Positions 53,394 through 62,970 of a stretch of DNA of 64,000 nucleotides are shown here, piece after piece. The stretch lies in contig NZ_CP135918.1 of the NCBI RefSeq assembly GCF_032393985.1, positions 558,001-622,000 of the forward strand. The letters run 5' to 3'. The first letter of the stretch is position 1; each line of letters begins with the position of its first letter. Under the pieces are notes generated by a model, which worked only from the letters and a program-made list of their open reading frames with translations, made no database searches and was not told the origin of the DNA. Made by a program: the position numbers and the translations under genes. This DNA is from Fischerella sp. JS2. Its GTDB lineage: Bacteria > Cyanobacteriota > Cyanobacteriia > Cyanobacteriales > Nostocaceae.

Positions 53394-53747
53394 ATGACTC
53401 TCATATCAGAACGCCAAGTTGTCTTGTTTAAACCTCAAGGACGTATGGATCTAGAGGGTGGTATGGCTTTAAGCAAAAAGATGGCTGAATTATTACCAGA
53501 ACGTGATCAACTCTGGGTAATTGATTTAGCTGAGGTGGATTTTATGGATAGTTCTGGCTTAGTGGCTTTGGTTAATGGTTTTAAAGCTGCACGACAAAAT
53601 GGTTGTCGTCTGGTACTGTGCAATGTACAAACACCTGTGAGGTTAGTTTTAGAAATAACTAAACTGGATTTAGTATTTGAAATTGTTGATAATCAAGAAG
53701 AAATATCGGGTTTTGTGAACAAAAGCAGTATGTTGCTGGTACGTTAA
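53394..53747 (+). CDS. STAS-domain anti-sigma-factor antagonist
   Basis: This 117-residue single STAS domain carries the phosphorylatable Ser in VDFMDSSGLVALVNGF, and LVLCNVQTPVRLVLEITKLD completes the fold. Such proteins bind anti-sigma kinases (RsbW-like) and are switched by phosphorylation. No kinase or phosphatase partner is next to it. The start at 53394 (MTLISERQVVLFKPQGRMDL) suits the family. Confidence 0.9.
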   Translation: MTLISERQVVLFKPQGRMDLEGGMALSKKMAELLPERDQLWVIDLAEVDFMDSSGLVALVNGFKAARQNGCRLVLCNVQTPVRLVLEITKLDLVFEIVDNQEEISGFVNKSSMLLVR

Positions 53748-54164
53748 AAGTGCCACTCCACAAAATGAAAACTAATGGTTAAGTCAATCAACTTTGGATT
53801 TTAAATTTGCGATTTTAGATTTACTGCATTCATGAAGGAATGCAGCTTGGAGATTTTAGATTTGCGATTTTAGATTTGTACCACCTTACAAAGGGGTATG
53901 AACCGAAAAACCTTAATCCAAAATCCAAAATTTAAAATTGGCACAGTCAAGCAGTGGCTTTGCAGTATTGGCTTTCGCACCTCATAAACTACCCGAAATA
54001 GCTAGCGTGGGAATAAATTTTCCTGTAAACTTTTTGGCTAGAGCTGTTGATTCTCTTAGTAATTGGTATTTTGGCTATCAGTACTACTAAATAACCAAAA
54101 ACAACCATTATCTAATATTCATAAAAATTGCCCTGCCACATGCTGATGTAGCCAAAATTAAAGT
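53748..54164. repeat. Intergenic region with ATTTTAGATTTGCG repeats
   Basis: GATTTTAGATTT occurs three times between 53811 and 53878, with TTTGCGATTTTAGATTT twice. CTGCATTCATGAAGGAATGCAG (53824-53845) is a 9-bp inverted repeat over a short centre. CCAAAATCCAAAATTTAAAA follows at about 53920. No gene is seen. Confidence 0.6.
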
Positions 54165-54725
54165 TTAGGCATTTTGCACAGTAGAAATATTACTTGCATC
54201 GGATGCCATCGGCGGAAAATTTGGTAGATCTATACCACTGTGAGAAGTTGTACGGGTTTTTAGCGCCAAACGATAACTCACGCTTTGCAGTTCAGCTTGT
54301 AACTGGCGATTTTCTCGTTGTAGCATTGCTACTTTTTCTCTGACAGGAGCCATACGCTCTTCAAACTTACGACGATAAATTTGTGGTAACTCCTGTACTA
54401 CTTGCTCTAACATCCGGCTGCGATCGGTTAGTTCTTGCACCGACTGACGCAACTGATAGATTTCGGCGTCTCGAGTTGCAATTTGTTCTTGATAAAAAGT
54501 TACTTGTTGTTCAACTGCTTGTAATTGTTCTCGCAATGTTTGAAGCTGACTTTGATAACGCTCAGACATTTCTGGCTGGGGCATAAAGTTAGTGTTACCC
54601 TTCACCAGTCGGAACAGTTCTTGAGACAGCTGTTGCACTAATTGATCACGAAGTTGCAATTCTTGACGCAACTTCGATACTTCTGTAGAGAGAGCTTGAA
54701 TATTGGAGTTATCAGTTTGGCTCAC
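54165..54725 (-). CDS. Coiled-coil protein of unknown function
   Basis: This 186-residue protein is almost entirely a predicted coiled coil from residue 5 to 155 (VSKLRQELQLRDQLVQQLSQ; LREQLQAVEQQVTFYQEQIA), with a loose tail (SGIDLPNFPPMASDASNIST). No signal or membrane segment is seen. Coiled-coil proteins of this kind often act in cyanobacterial filament or septum structure, but I cannot assign it. A conserved-looking LPQIYRRKFEERMAPVREKV lies in the middle. Confidence 0.75.
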   Translation of the reverse strand: MSQTDNSNIQALSTEVSKLRQELQLRDQLVQQLSQELFRLVKGNTNFMPQPEMSERYQSQLQTLREQLQAVEQQVTFYQEQIATRDAEIYQLRQSVQELTDRSRMLEQVVQELPQIYRRKFEERMAPVREKVAMLQRENRQLQAELQSVSYRLALKTRTTSHSGIDLPNFPPMASDASNISTVQNA

Positions 54726-55084
54726 AGTGGCAACTAGCTCCAGTGAATAATCTTTCCCCTTTTAGGTATAAACGCGGTTGTACTGCTTTTAGCTAGTACT
54801 TCCAAGTACTAGTTAATTTAGCATTCCCGGAGAAATCGGCAAGTGGAAAAACGAATTTTTTTTTACTTTTTTGAAAATAAATAGTTAGTCGTTAGTAGAT
54901 AGTGCTTAGTAGGTAGAGAGGGGAGGAACATTGCATCTGTACTGGATAGTGGATAGTGGTAATTAGTTACTGTGTTCTAGCAAACAATATAATCTATCAA
55001 CAACTAACCACTAACCACTAATGTACAGAGGCGAGGAACATAGCGTCTATACCCACTAACCACTAATAACTAACCACTAACCAC
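54726..55084. repeat. Intergenic region with two hairpin repeats
   Basis: It holds a degenerate copy of the 30-bp hairpin at 54913-54942 (GTAGAGAGGGGAGGAACATT ... ATCTGTAC) and a better one at 55023-55052 (GTACAGAGGCGAGGAACATA ... GTCTATAC). TAACCACTAAC heptamers fill much of 54995-55080, right up to the rpsF stop. Confidence 0.75.
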
Positions 55085-55414
55085 CTATGCTGCTTCTGTA
55101 GAGGCTTTTGGCTCTTGTACCTGTTGGTTGATTGTTAGGTAGCGAATCACTTCCTCGCTCAGACGCATGGCACGTTCTAACACCGCAATCATTTTGCCTG
55201 GACCAGTATAGTTCAGCTGGATATAGATGCCATCTCTTTGCTTTTTAATTTCATAAGCTAAACGACGCTTGCCTCGATTTTGACTTTGGATATTGTCAGC
55301 TCCTTGTTCCCGTAGCAAGTTCTCATACTTAGAAATGATTTGCTCTACCTGTTCATCCCCCAAATCAGGACGCAGGATGTACATTGTTTCATAAACAGTT
55401 TGCATGTTTTCCAT
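55085..55414 (-). CDS. rpsF: 30S ribosomal protein S6
   Basis: This 109-residue protein of the small subunit platform shows the S6 pattern [20 protein letters not shown], then [20 protein letters not shown] and [21 protein letters not shown]-type bases lie ahead of the ATG on the minus strand. It stands alone, as in many cyanobacteria where it is separate from rpsR. Confidence 0.96.
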   Translation of the reverse strand: MENMQTVYETMYILRPDLGDEQVEQIISKYENLLREQGADNIQSQNRGKRRLAYEIKKQRDGIYIQLNYTGPGKMIAVLERAMRLSEEVIRYLTINQQVQEPKASTEAA

Positions 55415-55838
55415 CTCCTTATGGACTATGTGGCTGCTGATTCAATAGGAATTTATCGTATTAATTTATACAATTACCTATTTGTATATACAGCAACAAG
55501 GAACTACGATCATACAGGAAAGTTGTGCAGTGTGAAATCCCATTTTTAATATTTGGGAGTTTTACACAATTTCTGAGTGTAGCGTTTTTTAAGACTGAAA
55601 TTAAAATATGATTCAACAAGGAGGTGAGTAATAACAATTTTGGATTTTATGTGCGAGAGATCAAGCTGAAACTGCATACAGTTTCAACTCGCCTCATGTC
55701 TTTTGCCCTTGCTAATTAGGTAATTCGGCACACCACTTCTGATACTGGTAAAAGTTAGTCATGAGTTTATAGACTTTGGACTGTAGACAATTGACTTGAG
55801 AAGCGATTTGATTACAAATAGAGGTATTAATCAAGGTT
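55415..55838. other. Intergenic region between divergent rpsF and FAH-family genes
   Basis: I see no gene in these 424 bases. A GAGATCAAGCTGAAACTGCAT ... TACAGTTTCAACTCG segment (about 55654-55695) contains an ACTGCATACAGT-like palindrome with AAACTG/CAGTTT arms. The rpsF leader probably lies at 55415-55500. Confidence 0.45.
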
Positions 55839-56618
55839 ATGGCGCAGCGCTTTGTGCGAGTTCAAAATCCAGAAGGGCAGATTTACTATGGTTTGCTACA
55901 ACTTTCCATGAAAGTGCAGGTGCTGGATGCTCCACCCTGGTTACAAGGTCAACCTACGGATTTGATTTTAGAACCAGATGATTATGAGATATTGGCTCCC
56001 TGTGCACCTTCAAAAATCATAGCTGTCGGCAAAAATTATGCGGAACATGCGGCGGAAATGGGAACTGAGGTACCTGCTGAACCACTAATTTTTCTCAAAC
56101 CGCCCACATCTGTAATTGCTTCGTTAGCAAAAATTCAATATCCATCACAGTCACAACGAGTAGACTATGAAGGAGAATTAGCATTAGTTATTGGCGATCG
56201 CACTTTTAATTGCACACCTAAAGAAGCCCAGATGAAAATTTGGGGTTATACCATCGCCAATGATGTTACAGCGCGAGATTTACAAAAGAAAGATAGTCAA
56301 TGGACACGAGCAAAAAGTTTTGATACGTTTTGTCCCCTTGGCCCGTGGATTGTCCGTGAATTAAGCCCAGGAGCCAGATTACAGACTTTCTTAAATGAAG
56401 AGCCTACTCCTGTACAATCTGCCACTATAGACCAAATGGTCTTTCCCCCAGACTACCTTGTGTCTTACATCAGTCAGATCATGACACTATTACCGGGGGA
56501 CGTTGTGCTGACAGGTACGCCTGTGGGAGTTGGATCTCTAAATATAGGCGATCGCGTCCGTGTAGAAATAGAAGGCATTGGTCGCTTGGAAAACACAGTA
56601 GCGGTAGTTGATAGCTAG
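55839..56618 (+). CDS. Fumarylacetoacetate hydrolase family protein
   Basis: This 259-residue enzyme has the FAH fold: IIAVGKNYAEHAAEMG, IFLKPPTSV, VDYEGELALVIG with metal-binding Glu, YTIANDVTARDLQKKDSQWT, AKSFDTFCPLGPWIV and VVLTGTPVGVG. Family members act as hydratases, hydrolases or oxaloacetate decarboxylases on short keto acids; the substrate is not predictable. Its stop TAG overlaps that of the convergent Tic20 gene as CTAG. Confidence 0.92.
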   Translation: MAQRFVRVQNPEGQIYYGLLQLSMKVQVLDAPPWLQGQPTDLILEPDDYEILAPCAPSKIIAVGKNYAEHAAEMGTEVPAEPLIFLKPPTSVIASLAKIQYPSQSQRVDYEGELALVIGDRTFNCTPKEAQMKIWGYTIANDVTARDLQKKDSQWTRAKSFDTFCPLGPWIVRELSPGARLQTFLNEEPTPVQSATIDQMVFPPDYLVSYISQIMTLLPGDVVLTGTPVGVGSLNIGDRVRVEIEGIGRLENTVAVVDS

Positions 56619-57094
56619 CGTGGTAGTTGCATGTATACTGCATCAGAAATGGCGGGAATTTCTGCGTAACGCCCTAACAGCGACTGGATCATAGAATATA
56701 CACATGCTGCCACTATGCCTAGAAAAACAGTAGTGTATAAAGTCTGGACGGCAAAATCTCCAGCAGGAAGCAATCCAACAACATCAGTTAGGATACCAAA
56801 CAAGAAAACTATAATGTCCAGCAGAATTGCCTGCATAGTGTTGAAACGAATAAAATGACTGATTTTTTCGTTTCGCACTACAAAGATAAATAAAGCAAAG
56901 AAAATAATCAATCCAGCATAACGAACGCCATAATAAATTCTCAATAATGGCAGCAAGGGCAAAAATAAAAATTGCACAGGTGGAAACTGGGTGAGAAAAA
57001 ATTGACCATATGCAAAAACTTCAACAACAGGAAGCAAATAAGGCAAACAAGCAAAAATCCTGTCTTTAACTGTTGTAGACCCACGCCAAGTCAT
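56615..57094 (-). CDS. Tic20-family membrane protein
   Basis: This 159-residue protein has four hydrophobic segments and the family pattern DRIFACLPYLLPVVEVFAYG, then HFIRFNTMQAILLDIIVFL. The plant homologue is part of the protein channel in the inner chloroplast envelope; the role of cyanobacterial members is not settled. It is convergent with the FAH gene, and the two stop codons share CTAG. Confidence 0.9.
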   Translation of the reverse strand: MTWRGSTTVKDRIFACLPYLLPVVEVFAYGQFFLTQFPPVQFLFLPLLPLLRIYYGVRYAGLIIFFALFIFVVRNEKISHFIRFNTMQAILLDIIVFLFGILTDVVGLLPAGDFAVQTLYTTVFLGIVAACVYSMIQSLLGRYAEIPAISDAVYMQLPR

Positions 57095-57181
57095 ACTGCG
57101 CTCTCCTATGGTTAAAATTCAATAGTCACATGAACCTAGAATAACGCAGTTGAGTAGTTGATTATTTCCACTAAATTAGCT

Positions 57182-57379
57182 TCATTCTATATTAACAATG
57201 CGAAAACCCATCATACACTCATACTGAACTGGTTGACGCTCAGATATTTTACTAACTGTATGACCACAGCGTAGTTGACCTTGACGCCAACGAGGTTGAC
57301 CACTACTATCAGCGAGTAAACAAGATTGACAAACTTGCTGAGGGGCAAGGATCTGATCCTCCATTAAAATTACTAGCAT
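57182..57379 (-). CDS. Small Cys-rich cyanobacterial protein
   Basis: This 65-residue protein (MLVILMEDQILAPQQVCQSC, then ADSSGQPRWRQGQLRCGHTV) has a CxxC, a CGH and a later YECMMGFRIVNI, suggesting a small zinc-binding fold. I recall similar proteins in other cyanobacteria, function unknown. The start at 57379 is fixed by a perfect AGGAGG seven bases ahead; the longer frame to 57403 is not needed. Confidence 0.72.
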   Translation of the reverse strand: MLVILMEDQILAPQQVCQSCLLADSSGQPRWRQGQLRCGHTVSKISERQPVQYECMMGFRIVNIE

Positions 57380-57820
57380 CCAATCCCTCCTGAAACTCCT
57401 CAATAGTTCCCTGTATTTCCTCTAAAGTTGATATTGTGGATTGTAGATTCTAATTTAGTAGCAGTTGTATTTAACAATCTATCTCCTACACTTGCGAGAT
57501 CACTTATCTGTTAAATCCATCAGATATCTATTGCTCAGTTTCCAAACTTAGTTTGAAAATATGCAGTTAATAACAACCCAAGAAAACTAGTTTTAGTAGG
57601 TTTTAAGTTAATTGTATGTTGGATAATCTTTTTTGTAGTAAAAACTAATACATAAATTCATGAGAACCAATAAATACCAGCAATGGTTCATACTTGATAA
57701 ATAGGTTGGCGTAAATAAACATGTCGTTAGTGGTTAGTGGTCAACTACTAACTACTAACTAGTAACTAGTAATAACCAACAACCTACTTGGATACAAATT
57801 GCCATTAAGGACAGCTAAAA
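57380..57820. other. Intergenic region between divergent genes, upstream of glyA
   Basis: The first 300 bases are AT-rich without visible features. From about 57722 to 57785 TAACTAC-type heptamers occur (CAACTACTAACTACTAACTA), reaching within 40 bp of glyA. I looked for a glycine or SAM riboswitch ahead of glyA and saw no recognisable core. Confidence 0.5.
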
Positions 57821-59104
57821 GTGACTCTGACTAATTCAGATTTTCTTTCCTCCTATGATCCTGCTGTTGCGGATTTAATCAACAAAGAACTACAACGTCA
57901 ACGTGACCATTTGGAGTTGATTGCAAGTGAAAACTTTACCTCTGCGGCTGTACTGGCTGCACAAGGTTCAGTACTGACAAATAAATATGCTGAAGGTTTG
58001 CCAGGTAAACGTTACTATGGCGGTTGTGAATTTATAGACCAAATAGAGCAAATAGCGATTGATCGCGCTAAACAACTGTTTAGTGCTGCTCATGCAAACG
58101 TACAACCCCACTCTGGCGCACAAGCAAATTTTGCCGTCTTTCTAAGTCTGCTAGAACCAGGAGACACGATCATGGGGATGGACTTGTCTCACGGCGGACA
58201 CCTCACCCACGGTTCACCTGTGAATGTGTCGGGCAAATGGTTTAAGGTTGTTCATTATGGTGTTAGTCAACAAACAGAACAACTAGACTATGACCAAGTT
58301 CGAGAGCTGGCGCTAAGGGAGCGTCCAAAGCTCTTGATTTGTGGTTATTCTGCCTATCCTCGTGTCATTGATTTTGAAAAGTTCCGCAGTATTGCTGATG
58401 AAGTTGGTGCATACTTACTAGCAGATATTGCCCATATTGCCGGTTTAGTTGCTACTGGCTTACACCCCAACCCCATCCCTTATTGTGATGTCGTAACAAC
58501 AACTACCCACAAAACCCTACGGGGGCCTAGAGGTGGTTTGATTATGACCCATGATTCGGAATTGGGTAAAAAACTAGATAAAGCTGTTTTCCCTGGTACT
58601 CAAGGTGGACCATTAGAACACGTTATCGCTGCTAAAGCAGTAGCTTTTGGAGAAGCACTAAAACCAGAATTTAAAACTTATTCTGCTCAAGTTATTGACA
58701 ATGCCCGCGCCTTGGCTATGCAACTCCAAAATCGTGGCTTAAAGTTAGTATCTAATGGAACAGACAATCATCTTATTCTCGTAGATTTACGTAGCATAGG
58801 CATGACTGGTAAACAAGCGGAACAGTATCTAAGTGTGGTAAATGTCACTACTAACAAAAATACAGTTCCTTTTGATCCAGAGTCACCATTTGTTACCAGT
58901 GGTTTGAGATTAGGTTCTCCAGCTATGACCACACGGGGTCTGGAAGTGGCAGACTTTACAGAGATTGGTAATATTATTGCTGATCGCCTATTAAACCCAG
59001 ATTCCGAAAGTGTTGCTGTTGATTGTCGGCGAAGGGTAGCAGCACTGTGCGATCGCTTCCCCTTGTACCCGCACTTGATAATTCCTGTACCAGCGTTAGC
59101 CTAA
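57821..59104 (+). CDS. glyA: Serine hydroxymethyltransferase
   Basis: This 427-residue PLP enzyme interconverts serine and glycine with tetrahydrofolate, a key step of one-carbon metabolism and photorespiration. [40 protein letters not shown] and [16 protein letters not shown] with the PLP lysine are diagnostic. The start codon is GTG at 57821 after AAGGACAGCTAAAA. The gene is single; cinA follows after a 115-bp repeat gap. Confidence 0.97.
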   Translation: MTLTNSDFLSSYDPAVADLINKELQRQRDHLELIASENFTSAAVLAAQGSVLTNKYAEGLPGKRYYGGCEFIDQIEQIAIDRAKQLFSAAHANVQPHSGAQANFAVFLSLLEPGDTIMGMDLSHGGHLTHGSPVNVSGKWFKVVHYGVSQQTEQLDYDQVRELALRERPKLLICGYSAYPRVIDFEKFRSIADEVGAYLLADIAHIAGLVATGLHPNPIPYCDVVTTTTHKTLRGPRGGLIMTHDSELGKKLDKAVFPGTQGGPLEHVIAAKAVAFGEALKPEFKTYSAQVIDNARALAMQLQNRGLKLVSNGTDNHLILVDLRSIGMTGKQAEQYLSVVNVTTNKNTVPFDPESPFVTSGLRLGSPAMTTRGLEVADFTEIGNIIADRLLNPDSESVAVDCRRRVAALCDRFPLYPHLIIPVPALA

Positions 59105-59219
59105 AATAGGGGATTGGGGATCAGGATCGGGGATTGGGAAGAGACTTGTTAAATCATTCTCCCTTGTCCTCCTTGTCCTCCTAATCCCCAATTCCTAGTC
59201 CCAATCCCTAATTCCTCTC

Positions 59220-60470
59220 ATGAGTGCAGAAATTATTTGTGTTGGTACTGAAATGCTGTTGGGAAATATCCTTAACAGCAATGCTCAATATTTGGCAATA
59301 CAATTAGCAAAATTAGGGATTCCTCACTACTATCAAACAGTCGTAGGAGATAACCCCGAAAGACTCAAGCATGTTATTGAAATAGCAACTCAAAGAGCAG
59401 AAATATTAATTTTTACAGGCGGTCTTGGCCCGACACCAGATGACCTTACCTGCGAAACTATTGCCGATTTTTTTAACACTCCTTTAGTAGAACACCCTGA
59501 AATTATCGAAGATATTGCCCGTAAATACGCTCAACGCGGTCGGCAAATGTCACCCAGCAATCGCAAGCAAGCTTTGATACCTAAAGGAGCAGAGATATTA
59601 CCTAATCATACTGGTACAGCACCAGGTATCATCTGGCAACCCCAACCAGGATTAACAATATTTACCTTCCCTGGTGTACCAAGCGAAATGCAACGGATGT
59701 GGGAAGAAACCGCAGTACCCTATTTGCAAAACCTTGGTTGGGGTAAGGAAACTATTTACAGTCGGATGTTAAAGTTTTGGGGCATTGCTGAATCTGCTTT
59801 AGCAGAAAAAGTCGCTGCTTATCTTAATTTAACCAATCCAACTGTAGCCCCTTATGCTAGCAAGGGAGAAGTCAAGTTACGGATTTCAGCAAAAGCCGCT
59901 TCTGAAACCGCCGCACAAGAATTAATTGCCCCTGTACAGAAACAACTCCAAGATATTGCTGGACTGGATTATTACGGTGCTGATGATGACACCCTTGCTT
60001 CCGTTGTTGGTGATTTACTGCGTAGAGACCAAGAAACCCTTGCTGTAGCAGAATCCTGTACTGGTGGGGGACTAGGGCAGATGTTAACAGAAATTTCTGG
60101 TAGTTCTGATTACTTCTGGGGTGGAGTAATATCCTACGATAACTCAGTCAAAATTAATCTCTTAGGTGTCAATGTTGAAGATTTAGCAAAATTTGGGGCG
60201 GTTAGTGCTACTGTAGCAGAACAAATGGCGCTGGGTGTGCGATCGCGTCTTAGCACTAATTGGGGACTGAGTATTACTGGTATTGCTGGACCGACTGGTG
60301 GGACTGAGACTAAGCCAGTAGGTTTAGTTTACATTGGTTTGGCAAAACCAAACGGCGAAGTGGAGAGTTTTGAATATCGTTGGGGTGCAGGGCGGAGTAG
60401 ATCTTTAATTCGTCATCTCAGTGCTTGTAGTGCTTTGGATCAACTGCGACGAAAGTTGCTGACAAGGTAA
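59220..60470 (+). CDS. cinA: CinA-family protein (MoCF-like and nicotinamide-nucleotide amidase domains)
   Basis: This 416-residue protein has an N-terminal molybdopterin-binding-like domain (AEIICVGTEMLLGNILNSNA; FTGGLGPTPDDLT) and a C-terminal amidase domain (LAVAESCTGGGLGQMLTEIS; SITGIAGPTGGT). The latter recycles NMN in bacteria. GATTGGGGATC repeats fill the gap before it, so a shared transcript with glyA is uncertain. Confidence 0.94.
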   Translation: MSAEIICVGTEMLLGNILNSNAQYLAIQLAKLGIPHYYQTVVGDNPERLKHVIEIATQRAEILIFTGGLGPTPDDLTCETIADFFNTPLVEHPEIIEDIARKYAQRGRQMSPSNRKQALIPKGAEILPNHTGTAPGIIWQPQPGLTIFTFPGVPSEMQRMWEETAVPYLQNLGWGKETIYSRMLKFWGIAESALAEKVAAYLNLTNPTVAPYASKGEVKLRISAKAASETAAQELIAPVQKQLQDIAGLDYYGADDDTLASVVGDLLRRDQETLAVAESCTGGGLGQMLTEISGSSDYFWGGVISYDNSVKINLLGVNVEDLAKFGAVSATVAEQMALGVRSRLSTNWGLSITGIAGPTGGTETKPVGLVYIGLAKPNGEVESFEYRWGAGRSRSLIRHLSACSALDQLRRKLLTR

Positions 60471-60481
60471 GACAGTTATCA

Positions 60482-60512
60482 GTTAGAGACGCGAGGAACA
60501 TCGCGTCTATAC
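60482..60512. repeat. Dispersed 30-bp hairpin repeat (GTACAGACGCG family)
   Basis: GTTAGAGACGCGAGGAACAT with the arm CGCGTCTATAC, 11 bp after the cinA stop. In this place it could serve as a transcript-end hairpin. Confidence 0.75.
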
Positions 60513-60654
60513 AGTTATTAGTTATCAACTAATAACTAATCTTTTGTCCTCTATTAGTTTACATAAATTCATAAAATTTTTTCGTAAAATCCTCAGAAGA
60601 GCTTGATTAGTTATATAGCAACTAATCAAAAAATCACTAATTTCTAGAGGAAAT

Positions 60655-60840
60655 ATGCATCTATCTTATCGTGGTATTCGTTATCAATCTCAAGCTACTC
60701 AATTACCAGTATCAAATAATAGTCAAAAATATAATTATCGAGGAGTTCCTTACGAAATTCATCAGGCTAAAAATACCATAAACCAACAATGTTTTCAACT
60801 TAAATATCGTGGTGTTAATTATAAAAGTTGCATAGGTTAA
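60655..60840 (+). CDS. DUF4278-type small protein with YRG repeats
   Basis: This 61-residue protein carries three YRGxxY units: SYRGIRYQS, NYRGVPYEI and KYRGVNYKS. The family DUF4278 is common in cyanobacteria and has no known function. AGAGGAAAT before the ATG is a good ribosome site. The protein is basic and without signal peptide. Confidence 0.8.
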   Translation: MHLSYRGIRYQSQATQLPVSNNSQKYNYRGVPYEIHQAKNTINQQCFQLKYRGVNYKSCIG

Positions 60841-60894
60841 CTATATCCAAGTACAAAATATCATAAATTCGTAGCGAAAAAATCCGGTTACACT

Positions 60895-60986
60895 CTGCTA
60901 CCTGGTGCGCTAACTCTACGTACCTCTGCGTTTAAAAAAGCTATGATGTTTTTTAGGTACGCAAAATTTGGCGCACCAGATAGCAG
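60895..60986. mobile_element. 92-bp inverted-repeat element
   Basis: CTGCTACCTGGTGCGC at the left is matched by GCGCACCAGATAGCAG at the right, 15 of 16 pairs. The interior holds GTACCTCTGCGTTTAAAAAA and TTTTTTAGGTACGC, which also pair in part. The layout, TIRs and no coding capacity, is that of a very small MITE or a long stem-loop. Confidence 0.6.
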
Positions 60987-61016
60987 AATTCCGCTATAGA
61001 TTTATCCAATTTCGTA

Positions 61017-62126
61017 CTAAGTCAAAACCAAATTATCCCGGTGGACTACAGTTTCTGCACCTTCATACCCTAAAATTGCCGGAATTTCACTGGAGTGCCG
61101 CCCGCAAATCTGTTGTAGTTCTGCTTTGCTGTAATTGACAATTCCTCTTGCAATTTCGTTACCTTTAGAGTCACATAACACTACAGCATCTTGAGCATCA
61201 AATTCGCCTGCTAAGGCAGTAACACCAGCAGCTAATAGAGATTTGCCTGCTTGGGAAATTGCGACTACAGCGCCTTCGTCTAAATACAATTTTCCAGAAG
61301 GCACTAGACCGTAGGCAATCCAGCGTTTACGGGCAGATGTTGGTTCTAAGTGGGGTTGAAAATGAGTTCCTATTGGTTCACCTTGTAAGATTTTTTCTAT
61401 ATTTTGGGGACACTTACCTTCGGTAATTACGGTACGAACACCAGCAGCAGTGGCAATTCGTGCTGCGGAAATTTTCGTTACCATACCACCTGTACCCCAT
61501 TGAGAACCTTGAGTGCCTGTTTGCACTTGTAGTTCTTCTAATTCTTTGATACTACTAACTAGGGCAATTGGCTGAGCATCAGGTACAAAACGAGGATCGG
61601 CAGAGTAAAGTCGATCTACATCAGTGAGCAAAAATAGCCAATCTGCATGTACTAAGCTAGCAACTAAAGCAGATAGAGTATCATTATCACCAAATTTTAG
61701 TTCCTCTACTGCTACGGTGTCATTTTCGTTGACCACAGGAATTACACCTAGTTCCAGCAATTCCTTAAAGGTGTTGTAAACGTTCAGATAGCGACTACGC
61801 TGTACCAAGTCACTACGAGTCAGCAATACTTGAGCTATTGGCTGTTGCAGGGTGGTAAATAAATCATCATAGACGCGGATCAACCGTCCTTGTCCCACTG
61901 CTGCTACTGCTTGTTTAAGTGCGATCGCTTTTGGTCTTTCTGTTAAACCCAAGCGCGCACAACCCACTCCTACAGCCCCAGAAGAAACCAAAATTACCTG
62001 ATGTCCCTGTCGCCGCAGATGCGAGAGAGTTTCCGCTAAAGTTGCAATAGTGGAAATTGCTAATTGTCCAGTTTCTGGTTGAGTCAGACTAGAAGTGCCG
62101 ATTTTCACAACGATGGTTTTGCTCAT
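61017..62126 (-). CDS. proB: Glutamate 5-kinase with PUA domain
   Basis: This 369-residue kinase makes glutamyl-5-phosphate, the first step of proline synthesis. [20 protein letters not shown] is the amino-acid-kinase start, [18 protein letters not shown] and [20 protein letters not shown] are core motifs. The C-terminal 90 residues ([20 protein letters not shown]) form the PUA domain as in the E. coli enzyme. The ATG is taken at 62126. Confidence 0.95.
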   Translation of the reverse strand: MSKTIVVKIGTSSLTQPETGQLAISTIATLAETLSHLRRQGHQVILVSSGAVGVGCARLGLTERPKAIALKQAVAAVGQGRLIRVYDDLFTTLQQPIAQVLLTRSDLVQRSRYLNVYNTFKELLELGVIPVVNENDTVAVEELKFGDNDTLSALVASLVHADWLFLLTDVDRLYSADPRFVPDAQPIALVSSIKELEELQVQTGTQGSQWGTGGMVTKISAARIATAAGVRTVITEGKCPQNIEKILQGEPIGTHFQPHLEPTSARKRWIAYGLVPSGKLYLDEGAVVAISQAGKSLLAAGVTALAGEFDAQDAVVLCDSKGNEIARGIVNYSKAELQQICGRHSSEIPAILGYEGAETVVHRDNLVLT

Positions 62127-62183
62127 TGGTCAATAGTCAAGGGTCAAGAGTCAATTGTCATTAAGTTATTCTCCCCCCACTCC

Positions 62184-62915
62184 TCACACTCCCCCCACTC
62201 CACCCTGCGGGAAGTCGCTTGCGCGTCTACACACTCCTCTGACTCCCCCATCTCCCATCTCAACTCCCACTCCTGCCAAAATTAAATTAATTGCTTCTTG
62301 AGTATATTTTTCAACCATTTCTGAACTCAGCCTATCAACATCTGGTGTGAGATGTTTAATATTCTCATGAGCATTAAAGTAAAAAGTACAGATACCAGCA
62401 ATTTGTAAACAAATGAGAAACGGATCGAATTGACGAAAAATCCCCTCTGCCATACCCCGTTCTAATACTTTAGTAATGAAGGCAAAGGTTTTTTGCCAGT
62501 TGCCTAATTTAAAATATTTGCCTTGATTTTGATTTGCTTCTTGAAACCAGAGCATTCCCCGAAAAGGATGAGCCGCTTCGTAAGCGATCGCTACCCTCAC
62601 TACAGTCTTCAGTGCTTCTTGGGGTGGTAATTTTTCGAGATCAAGTTGCTCAAGCATATCATGCATTTCCGTTGCCGGACGTTGCAACACTGTTTTATAC
62701 AACCCTTCTTTATTCTCAAAATAATAGTGGATCATCGCTGTAGTTACGCCAGCACCTTTAGCGATCGCCTCTATGCGCGCGCCACTCAACCCACGCTTAG
62801 CAAACTCTGCTTCGGCTGCATCCAAAATATGTTTTTTTGTCGCCTCCGGATCTCGGACTGAACGACTGTTGTTAGACGAGTGTCTTATTTTAGCTGAACG
62901 AACCACTACTATCAA
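62184..62915 (-). CDS. TetR/AcrR-family regulator with repeat-derived C-terminus
   Basis: This protein of up to 243 residues has an N-terminal TetR HTH (TKKHILDAAEAEFAKRGLSG, ARIEAIAKGAGVTTAMIHYY, FENKEGLYKTVL) and a helical ligand domain. The start is not ATG: TTG at 62915 or GTG at 62906. From about residue 215 the sequence GDGGVRGVCRRASDFPQGG is translated GTGTAGACGCG repeat, so the original stop was lost or the frame extended. It diverges from the Rieske oxygenase gene with 140 bp between, and probably represses it. Confidence 0.85.
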   Translation of the reverse strand: MIVVVRSAKIRHSSNNSRSVRDPEATKKHILDAAEAEFAKRGLSGARIEAIAKGAGVTTAMIHYYFENKEGLYKTVLQRPATEMHDMLEQLDLEKLPPQEALKTVVRVAIAYEAAHPFRGMLWFQEANQNQGKYFKLGNWQKTFAFITKVLERGMAEGIFRQFDPFLICLQIAGICTFYFNAHENIKHLTPDVDRLSSEMVEKYTQEAINLILAGVGVEMGDGGVRGVCRRASDFPQGGVGGV

Positions 62916-62970
62916 AACTCTCTACGAACGTGCTTTTATAGCCTATCCTGATACATTGGTATTATAGATT

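Noticed and set aside
57404-57820. Riboswitch ahead of glyA
   Set aside because: I looked for a glycine or SAM-type core and for a terminator pair and saw neither.
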